Position numbers and translations under genes: made by a program. Source: Whalleya microplaca (Eukaryota; Ascomycota; Sordariomycetes; Xylariales; Xylariaceae). From it: DNA of 64,000 nucleotides. Location: positions 743,765 to 807,764 of the forward strand of contig MU385712.1 in NCBI GenBank assembly GCA_022497155.1, given 5' to 3'. How positions within the stretch are numbered: position 1 is the first letter of the stretch; every line of letters starts with the position of its first letter. Under the pieces are notes generated by a model, which saw only the letters and a program-made list of their open reading frames with translations, searched no databases and was not told where the DNA came from. Of the stretch, positions 10,399 through 24,150 are shown in pieces.

Positions 10399-13300
10399 GG
10401 TTGTCGGGTTGGTAGTGAGTATATCAGTCGTTGGACTGATATGTGCGGGGATCCTATTATGGATTATCTGAGTGTTGGTTGATTGGGCCTGTCGTCCTCT
10501 CCCATATTCGTAGACTGCTCTGCAATACCATTGGTGTTGGGATGCCGAGTCGACAACTTTCTGCTAACACTTCTTTTTCTGTTACAACAGTCAGACGCGG
10601 ATTGTGCCCCTTACAGTCGAGCAGGCTGCTTTCGCGTCTTGATATATCAGACCTCCGCAGCATTTCGTCGCTTGCTTAGTTGTTGAAGAAGATTCTGACG
10701 TCGAGTGCCCTGGGAAAATAATCTAGTGCTTGGATATTCGTCGCCTGCGGAAAAATCTAGTTGACCGACGGTTACCTTTATCCCAAAAACCAACTATCAA
10801 GTTAAAGATAGGTCATACTGTTTGAACAGATATCAGAGGATCTACAATAATGATAACTAGCAGAATCCCAATCCTTTCTGAGAAAGTAGAGGGGCCGTAC
10901 ATCAATGACATGTCTATTTGTTTGAAATTTACTACTGTACCGTGAGCGACATCCGAACTAGATAGCGAGTGTTGGTGTTCAAGGCTGAAACACTGTGCTA
11001 CTAGCATATTCAATAAGTTCAATCCAATGCTTAATCATCTAGGGCTTGCCTTTTAAGCGTAGTGAAATTTAATTAGTCTTGCTATTTCTGGGTTCACAGA
11101 GAGCAAGTCACTTCTCCCTTACGCGTTGAAATGCATATTTAACGAGGCTTTTATTAACTTGAGTTGTAGCTGTTCTAGAGTGGCGTATGACCTAACATAT
11201 GCACACAAGGCTTACGAGGTGCCTTGTACTGTACTGGTCTCTGACCATCAAACAATAACCCCCGAAGTCTTAATTCGCATGCCATAGCATGCCGCCCGTA
11301 CAACATGCTGTTGCGGTCTCCTAATCCAGGGCAGAGATACCTAGTCGTAGGACCGCCCTACAATTCAACAACGAATAGCTAGAAATTTATCGTCAGCACT
11401 TGGGTGGTAGCCTCACAGTGGCCATGGCTGCAGGTAAACTGCCCACGGTGTTGTTGCTTGGTTGGTCAGTACGTTTAACAGCAGAGGATGATTGTGACTA
11501 GGACAGGCCCTTTTCGAACACTCCATAAAAGTCATGTGAAGCAATTCAGTCATTGGAGTATATCAATATCCAACAATTGTATACAAATGGCACGTATGCT
11601 GATACTCTAACCGTTCTAGCTGGCCTCTATACGACGCTGCCTATCGGTTAGATATACGCGGGAGAAGCTTCCCCGTCACGTAATTAGTTATGACCTGTCA
11701 TTAGCAGACAACGGAGATCAATAGACCCTACTTGACAGGTCTACCTCTCTTCTTGCTCTGTTATGCAATTTCTCTCTGACTAGTCGCATGTGACGTTCCT
11801 GTGACTGAATGAGTACGACATATAAGACTCTGGATATTGTCCCGTTATTGGCATATTATTACTCTCATAAATTCTAGGCATGGCAAAGTCACAGCTAAAC
11901 CGGGGATCCTAGATATCGATGCCCTCATCTCCGGGGTTACATCGCTTGATCCCGATAGCAGAGAGCGTCATATAAGGTACCATTGATAGGATCCATCGAT
12001 ATTGATTATCTCAAAACCGGTCACATATCCGGTAGCCTACCGAGACTTGTAGATCATCGGGAATTATTTCGCTAAACTCTAGGACGCTCAGTACAATACT
12101 GCACTTTGTACTGTAACGAGTTCATAGTGCCAAATGTTTCGGAAGTGTAGAATAGGGCCTTGGTGCCTTCACTTGTGCATCTTTGAGATTGCCATTTGTG
12201 TTGAATAACTCTGGAAGACCTAAGTCCAAGATAATCTATAACACCTAAAGTTGAAGCGCCTCCTAAGCACCCTATCTTCAACTTCAGTTAGATTTTCTTA
12301 TCTAGAGGACAACGGCTACTAGGGCACATATAGCTTGAAAGTTAGGCTTATGCAGATTCAGCGGATAGAAAGGCGACAATGTTGCTGAACTAATTCCTCC
12401 TCTTGACGACAGGACGCTCGCGCGAGTTTCCTTCGTATACTCGATGCCATGTTCCTGTGTGTTTCGTCACAGAATCATGATCCATCGTTTTGTCGACAAC
12501 GGCTATCGCATTTTTCGATGGTTTCCTAAGAAAATGGATAAATACTTAAGTATGCTATAAAGTGAAGAACGAAAGATTCCGCTGAATGGAGCCAGATAAT
12601 TTGTCTAAGTATGAAATGGAACGTTCACCAATACAACAGCAAAAAATATTTAAAACTACTAGCTACAATTAAAGGCTAGCTTTAATGTATTGCCATCTTT
12701 GACAGAGCAGGAGTTTCGACCTCAACAATGTCAGTAACTGTATTCTGTACATACACAAGTTCAACTGCAGGCATATGTGTCTGCATTCAGAGTATCAAGT
12801 CCTTTCACTCTAAGCAGGACATCCATTACTTCGGTCGCCTATTCTTGCATAGCCTTTTTCTCCCGAAGGATCATTTGCGGCCGCGGCCGAAGCCAGGTAT
12901 TACCTCGGAGAGATCGACGCGCTTGTCTTTAACTCTTCTGAAGGGGAAAGGATCGCGCATGTATTCTTGGCGGAGACAACGACCTGTACAGATCATTCGT
13001 TGCGCCAGGGCACTTTATTTGATACTGTAGCTATGGCGATTTCATGCATTATTCAAGTCCTAGGCCATCTATGGGATACCCCTTTGCTTCTAAATCTACG
13101 GCTAGCAAATTCGAGATTCCTTGAGGTGATCACATCATATCAACTAGACGATATTACGCCTGTCAGTCCCCAAGCAGTAATAACCCCAATATGCAAGAAA
13201 TATTTAATGCCGTTAGTGTTTCAAGATATCCCCGTACTATAGAAGGGATCACGCTCCTACATGTCACTCATTCTGAACTAAATCTGACTTGGCAGACTCC

Positions 13301-14618
13301 TCTCGGTAGTCGTCCGGAAACTGTCCGAGAGAAGGGGTTGAGCCATCGTCACTTGCATGGCGGATCAACCCCCTGGTAGCTAGCTAATATCGTCGGTCCC
13401 GTCGGCTCGGCGCTGCAGTTAGTTCCCAATGACAAGAATCCCCCTGGTACGTCTCCACACGCACACATCTTCACGTGCGCATACAGGAATGCGCCCTATT
13501 TGCCAGAATTGTAGTATATATTCGATATTCATAGATTATTGTTCGGTAAACGGCTAATAAGTTCATCCATGGAGCCTACCGACCCCATACGACGTTTTAT
13601 GGTTGAAGCCAGTCTTCGTCGCTTAAAATAGTTACATTGGAAGGCTTCACTGATACGGAGAGCCCGGTGTATGAAACATCACGCCACATTTGCAAAAGAC
13701 CAGAGACCATATGATTCTCAGCATCATTTGTACATTTGATAGCACCAGGTAGGCACGTTTAAACAAGTCCAGCATACCCAACTATCAACAGGTAGCTTTT
13801 AGTATGGTACCATGGTACATGTCCACTGCTATGTCACCGGTAGCGCCTTGGCTAGTAAACTCAGTTTGTGGTTGAGCTTTCGTATATCCATCGATCAATA
13901 ACGCCCACGATTCGAAGGATATAACGCCAAAATAACGACAAGAAGTGCATATGTTTACTTGATTCAAAGCTAGGTGTATTCAAACAAGATGCTTCCACAT
14001 ACATGTACTATAAACAACCTTTTTCCGCAGTGAGACGAGGCTATTGCTAAGTAGTTGATGCAAAGTTCCTAGAAACCACCGTCTGTACCTCGGTCCGAAA
14101 GAAAATCATTAGATGCAGAATGTACTGGTCTTATGTTTTCTCCATCAGCCATCTTTCAAGTCAAGGGATCCCGGTTTAACCAATTTGCCTTGGGTATTCG
14201 AAACAAATATGCCGCCCACAATCACAAAACGTATGCTCGCAATCCGACCAAATTGGTATGCGCTCCAAGAATAATCTTTGTATAATAAATAGGAAAAGGA
14301 ATTGGTATCGCTAGCGCCATCTCCTGTGTTCCTTAAAGAAGCGAAATAATCGATAGATTGCAAAGCATAGAAAATCAAAAAGCCCCCGATGGTAGTCTAC
14401 TAGCATTAGTAAATCCAAACCAGGTTTTACCGTGGCCATGCAATGACGGGTATAAAGTACAGTTGATGTAAACGCTCCAAAGAAACCCCATCGACGCCTT
14501 CCATTGCAAACGGCTAAACAAGAATCAACGGGCAATCGTTCGTTTCCTTCGTCAAGTTCGTAGGCTCGTCGGGTGACATGAGGCGGTTTCTCCGTGGATA
14601 GTGCATTTGCTTTGTCCT
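10399..14618. other. Gene-poor region, no gene supported
   Basis: About 4.2 kb on both strands holds only short open frames without motifs (for example 12728-13030 and 12967-13242 plus). It is moderately AT-rich. The last few hundred bases before 14618 are probably the 3' UTR of the transcription factor. I see no RNA gene or intact mobile element. Confidence 0.45.
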
Positions 14619-17274
14619 TCAGATGATATTCGCAATGCTAATCCTCTCCGCGCTGCGACTCCCTGACGCTGACCCAGCAGCGGGACTGTTTCTGCTACTA
14701 CCAGGAGCGGTAGTGCTTCCTCTCGGAATATTGGCCCCTATTTCCGTCTTTATTGGTGGTAATCCCTGGGGTTGAGAGGCGTAACTAGAAGCCGGGCTCG
14801 ATACCCCCGGAGCAAGCTCCAGAATATGCTCGATCAAGCTATCCCACCCTCCCCAGTCTTCCCTCTCTTGAGCGTTCAAGCCCGTCCGGTTGTCTTGATG
14901 TGCTAGTCCTCCCCCAGAAGACAGCGGAGGCGTTGTTAAGACATCGCGCTCTGCACCCATCCAGACCCAAGCTGTCTCACTATCGGCTTGCATATCGGCA
15001 CTGACGTATGTCAGGAGTTCTTCGTCCCTTATTAATGCCTCCTGTACGGCTCGAGGATCGGGAAGAACAGCCTGCGGAGGATAGCCAGGCGGTGTAGACC
15101 GAGGGAGTAAGGCTATTAATTCTTGTTGTTTGCCCATAAGAGCCTGCACGAAAAAGGCGAGAAAGCGTCCACAAGGAACAGCAACATCTCGTCGGACGTC
15201 AATCGACTTGAGAGCCCTTAGGCACGTAGTTGCTGGCTCGTACCAGCCAGTCAGTAGCAGAAACAGCGTAGACCGGAAAATATGAGTTACGATGAGAGCT
15301 GTGGCAGTATCGGCGAGAGTTGCATTAGTGCGCATAATCAACTGGGCTGTGTCCATCGCGGTTACCATGCACTGTTGTATAGCATCACTCCGCGCTTCCG
15401 GGGGGCAACCAGGGGCGAGATTGTGCCGATGCAAGTGTAGGCGTGCACTGAGGAGGTAGGCGAGCGGCATCAGCATATGGGGCGCTATGGGAGATTTGCT
15501 ATCTGGTTCACATGGTGTCGGGAATGTTTTCTGACAGGTAACGAAGTGGCTTTCAAAGGTCGCGAGTCTCGGCGGATCGATTGCCAGGCTCGAAAAGGCC
15601 TTCCTCATAGCAGAGAACGAACGCACTATGTTAATAATAGCATGCAAAGAGTGAGTCAGCGGCTTAGCATTCTGGGGAAACACAGGTCCTTCCGTGCGCA
15701 GAAAATGATCGTCGAACGGTTCAGGGAGGGCGGTGTCGCAGTCGGCATCGTCGATCACGAAAGGTCGTCCTAAATCCATTGCCAATGTTCGATCGAGTAT
15801 ATATATCGCCCACCACACCCTCCTCCGCATGTCTGCCTCGACTCTAGAGCGTATTCCAATTTCTAAATGAAGGTCAATGTCTTGCGCACTCCGTACCGCA
15901 TTTCCCAACCAATTCCAAGCTGCTGACTTCAGATTTAGTTCGTTTAAAGCGAGTGAGTGGAGAAAATATGTCCGGACGTTATCCAGGTCGAAGTCGTTAT
16001 TCCATGGATCTATAAGGCTCTTTGACGCTTCCAGAAACTCGCCAGCTAGGAGGGTCCGATCAGGGCAAGGATCACTACTGAATAAACTTCCCATTGCTAG
16101 AACAGTGAAGAACATAGAATGCCAAGCACGCGGAACTCGCAAGTTACTATTCTGGTAGAGTTCTTCAACCTCGTGCTGGAAAGTTGGCCAATGCAATATC
16201 GGCATCATTACATGTACAGCTCCATAATAAGTAAGGAGGAGTTTGTCCACTATGGGCTTTGGTGGTAACGTGGGCCTAGGATAGTCGAATATGACAGTCT
16301 GAAGTTGTCGATTCGGTGCCGGGGGCTTTAATATGCCCTTCGAAAAATTCCGAAATGCTGCCCTTGCTCGGGAAGGGTCTTGTAAAAGGGGCGGCGCTCG
16401 TTTTCGTTTTCTAGGCTCGGAGTTCAAGTCCGGGGGAAGAAGGGATAACTGCTCGGCACCATCCGCCTCAACCTCCACATGATCACCTCTTTCAGCGAGC
16501 GTGCGACGCAAGCTACTATTTTCTCTCCGTACCCTGTCTATCTGCTTTTCTAGATCCTGTACTTGTTTAATGGACGACATTCGCCGGTTCGTCTCCTTGG
16601 TAAACTGGCACTTGACGTTGCGGCTTGAGCATTCTGAGCAGCTAGTCGTTTCTGTTGCATCACACTTGACCTTTCTTTCCCGACAAGCATCGCAACTTTA
16701 CTTGTACGGAGTATAAGAAACAAAATATTGATCTCCTTGGACGTAGATACGTGTAGGAAATCAACATTTGTCCCCGTAAAACCCCGTACCTAGAAGTTAG
16801 CAATGTTATGTATCAAGAGGTTAAAGGGGCAAAACAGATAGACAATTTATTGAAGTCCTATCGTGACAAAGTGCGAGTAAATAGAACGTCTCTAACGGAT
16901 ACGTACCTGGGGTCCTTTCTCCTTTGACGATAGGCGCGTTTCTGAGCTTGAACGTTCGCTGATAGTTGAGCACTGGAGAGTCCAGGAGTACCCGTCACCG
17001 AGTCGTTTGATGGCAACGAGTCCCGGCCCATGACAGAAGTTGCTGTCACTGGTGTGTATGGTTGGAAGCCCGTCTGGCTCACTGGTGGTAGTGGTGGGAT
17101 TCCTATGGGCTGCGGGGTCTGTGTCGTATTCGATCTTGCGCCGGAATTCATCAAGTTGCCCAAATACTGGACCTGTGGCCTAGGTGAAGTTGCCGATGAC
17201 ACTGAAGAGGAGTCGTATGATCTTGTCGATGGATTCGGGGAACGAGGAAAAGGATTGTGCGACGATGCTGCCAT
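14619..17274 (-). CDS. Zn2Cys6 fungal transcription factor
   Basis: Nuclear DNA-binding regulator. Exon 1 is 17274-16907 and exon 2 is 16695-14619, joined across a 211-nt intron (donor GTACGT, acceptor TAAAG); product about 814 aa. The splice falls just before the zinc cluster and restores it: C-D-A-C-x6-C-x7-C-x2-C-x6-C (about residues 124-150), a perfect CX2CX6CX7CX2CX6C pattern. Just upstream is a basic stretch (QKRAYRQRRKDP). After the cluster a coiled coil (KQVQDLEKQIDRVRRENSSL) probably dimerises. The middle half matches the fungal_trans regulatory domain, including LTYYGAVHVMMPILHWPTF, MGSLFSSDP, and SRVEADMRRRVWWAIYILDR with GRPFVIDDADCDTALP. The Ser/Pro-rich C-terminus is a likely activation region. 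The target pathway cannot be deduced because no metabolic cluster adjoins it. Confidence 0.92.
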
Positions 17275-20019
17275 CGTAGAGACCTCGATGCTTCAGCTAT
17301 TCACAACTTGATTGGATAGAGTCTCCACGGGCTCCCCAGTCGAATAGTTTCTGGGGAGGTGCCGCTCAAGGAACATGCGGAGAGATGTTGCAGATGTCTC
17401 CTCGACAACGGCGAAGTATTAGAGGAGCATCCAGACACCATTCCACCGTGATTAGTCTTAGGACAGTGAACATGCAGCGAGTTGGGCGGGGACTCAAGGC
17501 TACCCTGGTACCAATGCCACAAAATCCGAGTCCAGTACTGGCAAACCTTTGTTCACCCTTGACAAATCTTGATGACCAGTGCTGCTGCAGCGTTGTGCTA
17601 CTAGAAAAGCGTTCTAGTCTTCAGTTGTCCCGCCTTATGCTGATTTCAGCCCACAAACGCTCCCGGTGGTGGATCCTAAAGCACGCAAGACAGACGACCG
17701 GTTAGTTACCAAGTCCCAGAAACGCCGATATTATCAAGATCCGATATTTAATACTCTGGTTCGCTGTTTAGACGGTAGCTATGCTGCTAAGAATATTTGA
17801 AAGAGCGTGGTTGCCTAATTAGGAAGGGAGAGGCCGCTGGAAGGTGACAAAGATCATGTACAGGAGGGATCACTACAAGACGGTTTAATGTGGTGCTACT
17901 GGAAGACTCCGCGATGATAAGTCTGGTAAAACCGTCTACGAGCAAGGACAACTGGTGACAGAAGAAGGATAAGTCTGGAAGGAGCTATGATTTGAGGAGA
18001 GAAAGACAAGCCACCCCATGGGCAGTCTACAACAGGACCAGTTCGTAGATGGTAAAAGTGGTTAACTATCTGAGTTCCCGCGTTAATCGGGGCTCTCCGT
18101 GCACCAAGTCAGAATCGGAAATACCTATAATCTGGAGGGGCGAATCCTTCTTAGTATGTACCAGTGTCGACGAACCCCTGTAAATGGCCCAGGGAAGAAA
18201 AACCGAACAGGGCTGTGAATGATGTTCGTCGACACCAGGAAAGTCGCTAGCCAACGTGTTTCGAGCTGTAGGTGGGCCGCCGGCCTGGCCAGCCTAAGCT
18301 CCCAGTCCTCGGACAGGTCACCGTACGTAGGAGACCCTGGACCTTGCAAGACCAAGGAGGGCAAGCCGTGACTGATGGCGAATCGGCTACCATTCAAAAA
18401 TAAGGGTGCTGTACCGCGAACTAATAAACTGATGCCCACCCGCCGAATCAGGGAACGCAACGGGCAGGGCAGGATTCTCCTTGCGGTAAGCCTAATAAAT
18501 GAGCCGTTAGAGAACATCCCCGGCTTGTGCTAAATAAGAACCGAGTCTCCAGTAAGTACATTCATGCGAAATGATCTCTTCACGGTAAAGGTAGGGTATC
18601 TAGATGTTGGTTCAACTGTCCTTCCATGTATTCAATCCTGGACACATGCAACCTCCGCATTAGAGCGCTGTACCGTTACTGCATATTTATTACTAGTGCA
18701 GAACATTGGTAAAAGCCAGTCGAGTCGGCACTCTCTCGGTTGTGCCAATTAAACCAGGCCCGTTCGGGGGCATGATGTGCATTCGGAACCTAGGAATTGT
18801 GAATTTTACGCGCGCTTCCCCAGGCCGCGTGTCTTGCGTTGCCATATTTTCTTTTGTTATTATTGCCCCAGTCGTCTACTACCTATGTAACGACTGAAGG
18901 CTACTAGTAGTAGAGGCTAGCTAGAGTTGTGCAAGTACGGTAACAACAGGACACTTCGCTGCCAACGGCAGTGTGCCGTCGACAAGCATTGCCAGGGGCC
19001 CATGCTGTGGATAATCGTCTGTGACCCGATCGCTTTTAATAAAAACCTGGCATATGAAAAGAGGAGCGTAGCGGCCTTTGGGAACAACGGCTTACAATAG
19101 GGTAGTGGGTAGGATATGGCCAGTCACCAGGGTATACTAGCTTGAAACGTACCAAAGATCGAGTGCTTATCATGCCCATGCTCTGCGGGCCTCGATGTAA
19201 CCTGATCGCTTGGTCGAGCTGCCAAAACTCGGAGTTATTGGCACCCAGGTGTTGGGTGCTATCGATTTCGACAACTTATTATCATCTAGGCGATGCTTTT
19301 TTTATCCTCGGGGAAGCATTGGTGTGGGAGCTCACGACAGGCGGCCTTGTCACAAGCCTGCAGCTTGTTAAAACTTGTGGCGTTCAGATGGCGTCGAAAT
19401 GGCGCTCCCATCTAGAAAACGGACTGCTACTAGTCTGCCCCTCAATCTTCTTGAAGTTAATATTTAGTGATCCTTATACATCTGACTACTTCGAGACACT
19501 TTCACGTCTTAGCACTTTGCTTAGCTTTAAGACTCAGACTGTTTAATACAAGTAGTCGCTGAGGTCGATAAAAAGTAAGGTGCCGCAAATACCTGGTCTA
19601 GTTTGCTGTCTCCGGCCCACTGTGCACGCAATACCTAAGGAACGCTTCCCGGTAAGCAGGGGGCGGAGTTTTCCGTTATGCTTTGCGACTCAAGTTGATG
19701 AAGGGATTGGGGATTGCCCCACATCTTCAATAGCTAGATGTTCCATGATACATACTATAGCATGAGATGTTTGTCAAGCCTGTGTGCTTAGTGGATGCCT
19801 GAACGTGGCCGGTGGTTCAACTGCAAACGAGACATCGTATGAGATACCGACGGGTAACTAGGTAGTGCACCTGCAGCTATTATAGTCTTGACCGGGTTTC
19901 TGAACTGAAAATTGCACGCTGAGTCATGATACTATGTAAAGCCCAGGTGCTGCATAAGGGGGCCATGGGAATACTTCTAAGACAAATTTCCGATAGAGGC
20001 TATATCAAATAATATACAT

Positions 20020-20660
20020 TGTTAGAAGCAACCCGACAGATAGTATATCGCCGTCAAATGCACGAATCAATAGAAAGAGTACCGAACGCATTGTAGAGAC
20101 AAGGGGGAACTTAAGTCACGAATAAACAAAGCATTAGAATATAATTATACAGAGAGATTGACTAGGGTCCTATGATAGTGAGAGAATAGAGTTTGAGAGA
20201 TGTGTAGATGATTCACTACATGACAGAGTACTTTATAGCATATCTATAATATATGCATATTAGCCCTCCTTTTATTGACTGTATTGTTACCTTATGGCTG
20301 ATCATTCATCCACTTACCAGAGTAATCACTAATGTGAGGCATCAAACCAAGATCTGACAGCCTCTTGACCAGACATCGGTCGTTACGGTTGGATTCATTC
20401 TCCTAGGCTAATAGGATTCAAGGAGTTCGAAGAAAGCATGGGAGCAACGAAAGCTCCATCTAGAACCACGATTTACCAGTCAATTGGGTTACGGCCAGGC
20501 GGATGGGTAGCGAATTGGAAGCTGAAAGCGGACAGCAAGGATACAGAAGTAATATCGATGGGAAAGATTGAGGTCGATCTTCAAGAGCCAGTAATAAGAA
20601 GAATATTATAATATCACCAGCAAGGACAACAAGCGTTGTAGTGAGGGTGTGGTAAATCAA
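20020..20660 (+). mobile_element. Possible copia-type LTR remnant
   Basis: The stretch begins TGTTAGAAGCAACCCGACAG, which resembles the 5' end of ascomycete Ty1/copia LTRs. It continues with GAGAGA-rich and ACTTTATAGCATA-like, AT-rich sequence typical of an LTR. No second LTR, clear primer-binding site or gag/pol frame is visible, so at most this is a degraded solo LTR. The end coordinate is a guess. Confidence 0.25.
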
Positions 20661-23600
20661 TATATGTGCCCATCTCGCGGCTATTGGTCAATTGATGGTT
20701 CGTCACGCCCGATAGACCTGTGCCGGATCATAATGCCTCTGAAACTTGAAAACTGGTGTGGTATCGGCAGATGAGCAGTATCGAGATCGCCAGGGGAATG
20801 GAGTTTTTCTGGTGGGCTGAAAACCTTCAAAGACCTACCAGGGCCCTACCAGAGTGAAGAAACAGCCATTTATTGAGTCGTAGACCTTACCAATGACAAC
20901 ATAATTCTAGATCGTGAGAACTAGGGTTGCAGTAGCAGTTCCTAGACGGTTGAAGAAATGATCGATCATGTATTGTAACCCAATTAGAGACTTCCATGGC
21001 TTATACATAGCTGTATGATTGATAGTAGCAGTATCCTCAGGTCCAAGATTCAGTAGACAATCGTGAGAAGTAGGAAATCTGAGCTGTCTGATAGGCTCAT
21101 GCCCGTGGGTGCAGTTGTTTCATCAATGCGCCGCAGTCAACGTCCGCTTTGCGGGGCGTTTAATCGGGGGATAAGGTTTAAAACATACATGCTTCTCCAT
21201 ACGTTCGCGTATAACTGTCATTTCCTTGAGTTGGAAGATTAATAAGGGTGGGGTTTAATGGTATTAGAAAGGAGGCATAAAGTCATGGAAAGGAAAACGA
21301 AAGTACAACAACATTAGTGGAATTTTTTTACGTGATAGCTAAACGACACAAGCTACAAGGAACACTACTGCAAGCAAGGAAGCCATCTAAAAGAATGAAT
21401 TCCGACTTCCGAATACACACCACCGAAGGTCAGGTGTTGTTCGTGTAGATCATTTTCATCACCCACCTTTTCCGGTCTTCTAGAAGCATTCCACGTTTCC
21501 AAATCAGCCACACGCATTAATTTATCTGCTACAAGGCCGATATGGAAAAGATATGCTGACAACCTGCATGAGCTGCCTACCGTGTAACCTATTGGGATTA
21601 ATGTAAGGCCTTTTTGCTTCCTCTTCCTGCGTGACCTCCCCTTGTAAAGACCCTGGTCGCTGTGCCCATCGGAAATAGACCGATATGGATATAGATTAGC
21701 ACAATCCAGGAATGCTCACCGACCTCGTAAGGCATAGAAGATATATTCACACAGCACTTTGAGCAATATCTTGGCATCGCCGCTCGTCTCCTCAAAAGTT
21801 AGATTAGATTTGCTGCTATGCAGCATCTAGCAACAACAGATCCACGGAAACTAGCAGATGGAACGGGTTAGGACATTGACGAGAAGCAGTTATTCAACTA
21901 TTCATTTAAGCGATCAACTGTGATCCTTTCGACCGGTTGCCTGTAGTTTGCCGACAATGTGTCCCGACGCCTTACGCTATGCGCATACCTAGTAACTCAA
22001 CTTTGATAGTCTACGTGTATTATAGAGTTAAAGCTTGTTCCATCGAACAATTGCCTGTGAGACTCTGCGCCTAGCGTGTTGATCTTTCGGCTCCCTCCGG
22101 ACGCCTCAGAACGCCAAAACGCCCGTTTTTTCAACATACACCGGTCCAAGACGGACTCCAAGTCGTAAAGATCTCGGCCTGCGCTGAAGTATGGGCCTAC
22201 TTTTTTGAGCTTGCACTAAAGCCGAATACAGATGCGATTGCTCTATCGATTCTACTTGAAGTCCATCGTGTAGACAGTTATACTTGCCAGCAATGTGATA
22301 GGTCATCATTTCCTCGTTCCACTACAGTAAAAACATGAGCCTCTTCCCGGCCATAGTATGCTTGATACCGTACCGGACTCCCAAGTATGAAGACTCAACC
22401 TCATGCGATACGAACCCGATCGACGAGATTAATACCTTAATAAACGCCTCCCGCAGAAGAATTCAATGACTCCATGTAAATAGCTGTCGGCATCATCTAG
22501 GCGCTTGCTCAGGCCTTCGACGTCAGACAAGGGGTGCTCCCACATTCCGGTAATGCACCGCGGCGGGTCTGCAGGCCCCTCACCGACAAGCAGCACACCG
22601 AGGTAAACCGTACTTAAGATGTCGTGGTGTTCTTGAGGTTGTTGGAGGAAATCGACTGGTAGGGGCTAAAGCCACGATGCCGCAGCGAGCCGTGTGTGCT
22701 TCCCATTCGGGTTCTTGGTCTGCATAGGCTTATAAAATAGTTACAATCTGGTGACACCAAATGTCCAAGATTGGGGCATGAACTACGGAATAGACAATCA
22801 TAGATCTAGCTAGGAGGGAGGTGAATTCGTCAATAGGACCCGACGGCATCCCCACACGGGAGGACGTTCCCAGTTCCAAGGATTCATTCCGTCAACATCC
22901 CTTCATGATAGAGATTGGTCCAGTTCGTCTACTACACCACTACAAGACTCAAGGACTGGCCTCCGAATCCTGTAATTGGACTAAAGTATTGTTCCAGGTG
23001 CACGGTTCAGGGCTTGGCCATGGTCACCGTTCCATCAAATGCAGGTAAAGCCATAGGCATGGTATTTTAGTCGACATTTTTCCTCTGGACGCACATGTTT
23101 CATCATTATCTACGCAGTATATGTAGGTACAGTAGAGGTCATGTCGACGCCGGCACTTCCCTCAGAATGTACGCACAAACTGTGGTACCGAGGCCGCATT
23201 AATAACACAAGGGGCATCTTGCCCAATGGAGCTAAGAACCCGACTACCAGTTAGGTTGCGCCCGATTGCCGGGCATGCGGGATGATTCCACGAGGTGATC
23301 GGCTCCGCAAACATTTAAAACACGGACGTTGCCTCTTTCAACAAAGACGCCGTGGAATTGGAGGGGGAATTGCAATGGACGGGAGCGCTCCCGGTTGTCC
23401 TACATAGGTGCTTTACTTAGGGGATGTTCACTGCTGCTGTTATCCTCGTTCGTTCTACCTTATGCCTCTGGTGGAGTCACGGGGACTGGAGCCGACTGTT
23501 CTGGTGTTTCTAGAGTCACATTCCAACCCGTGTGACATGAAAACATGCCGTCCGCGTAACCGGACACCAGCACCTTAGCATACACAAGTATCAAGATCTC

Positions 23601-24122
23601 GAGGGTATGACCCTTACCTACCTCTCACTCAAAGGGGCTTGGATCAGCGTACATTAAACGACCCTGGCAAAAATGGGCCAGAATTACCGTCCTGGGGCAA
23701 CAATACACGTAGACCGTAACCTGACGAGATCTCCGATGCTCTAGCCCAAGGAACTAAAATACCACCACGGCAGTTCAACCAATTTTCCCCCGCCCGCCCT
23801 GGCCGCTGGGCATCCTCTTGAAAGATCGTCTGTGTCGGCGTAACATGACCTCTTCGAGTGAATATGCACCCACCAATTGGCGCTGTACGCAACCGAGTAT
23901 ATGTAGGCGTGCTTGCATCGTCAACGTGGTACGAAGGCCGTTCATCCATGTGCAAGCTAGGCGAGACAAGATAGTCTCGGAGATGGGAGTGGTACAGACT
24001 AAGACATGCAGTGGAACGGGTGACCATGTATTACTATCGCAACGACCGATGATCCAACGACATTGATTCAACCGGCGAGGAGACCTTCCGATTCGTAGCG
24101 TTAGAACACCTTGTCTAGTGCT

Positions 24123-24150
24123 CATACATACATACATACATACATACATA
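24123..24150. repeat. (CATA)7 microsatellite
   Basis: Seven uninterrupted CATA units. Too short and simple to be a CRISPR or satellite array. Confidence 0.95.

Noticed and set aside
24123..24150. CRISPR-like short repeats
   Set aside because: A contiguous tetranucleotide microsatellite without spacers, in a eukaryotic genome.
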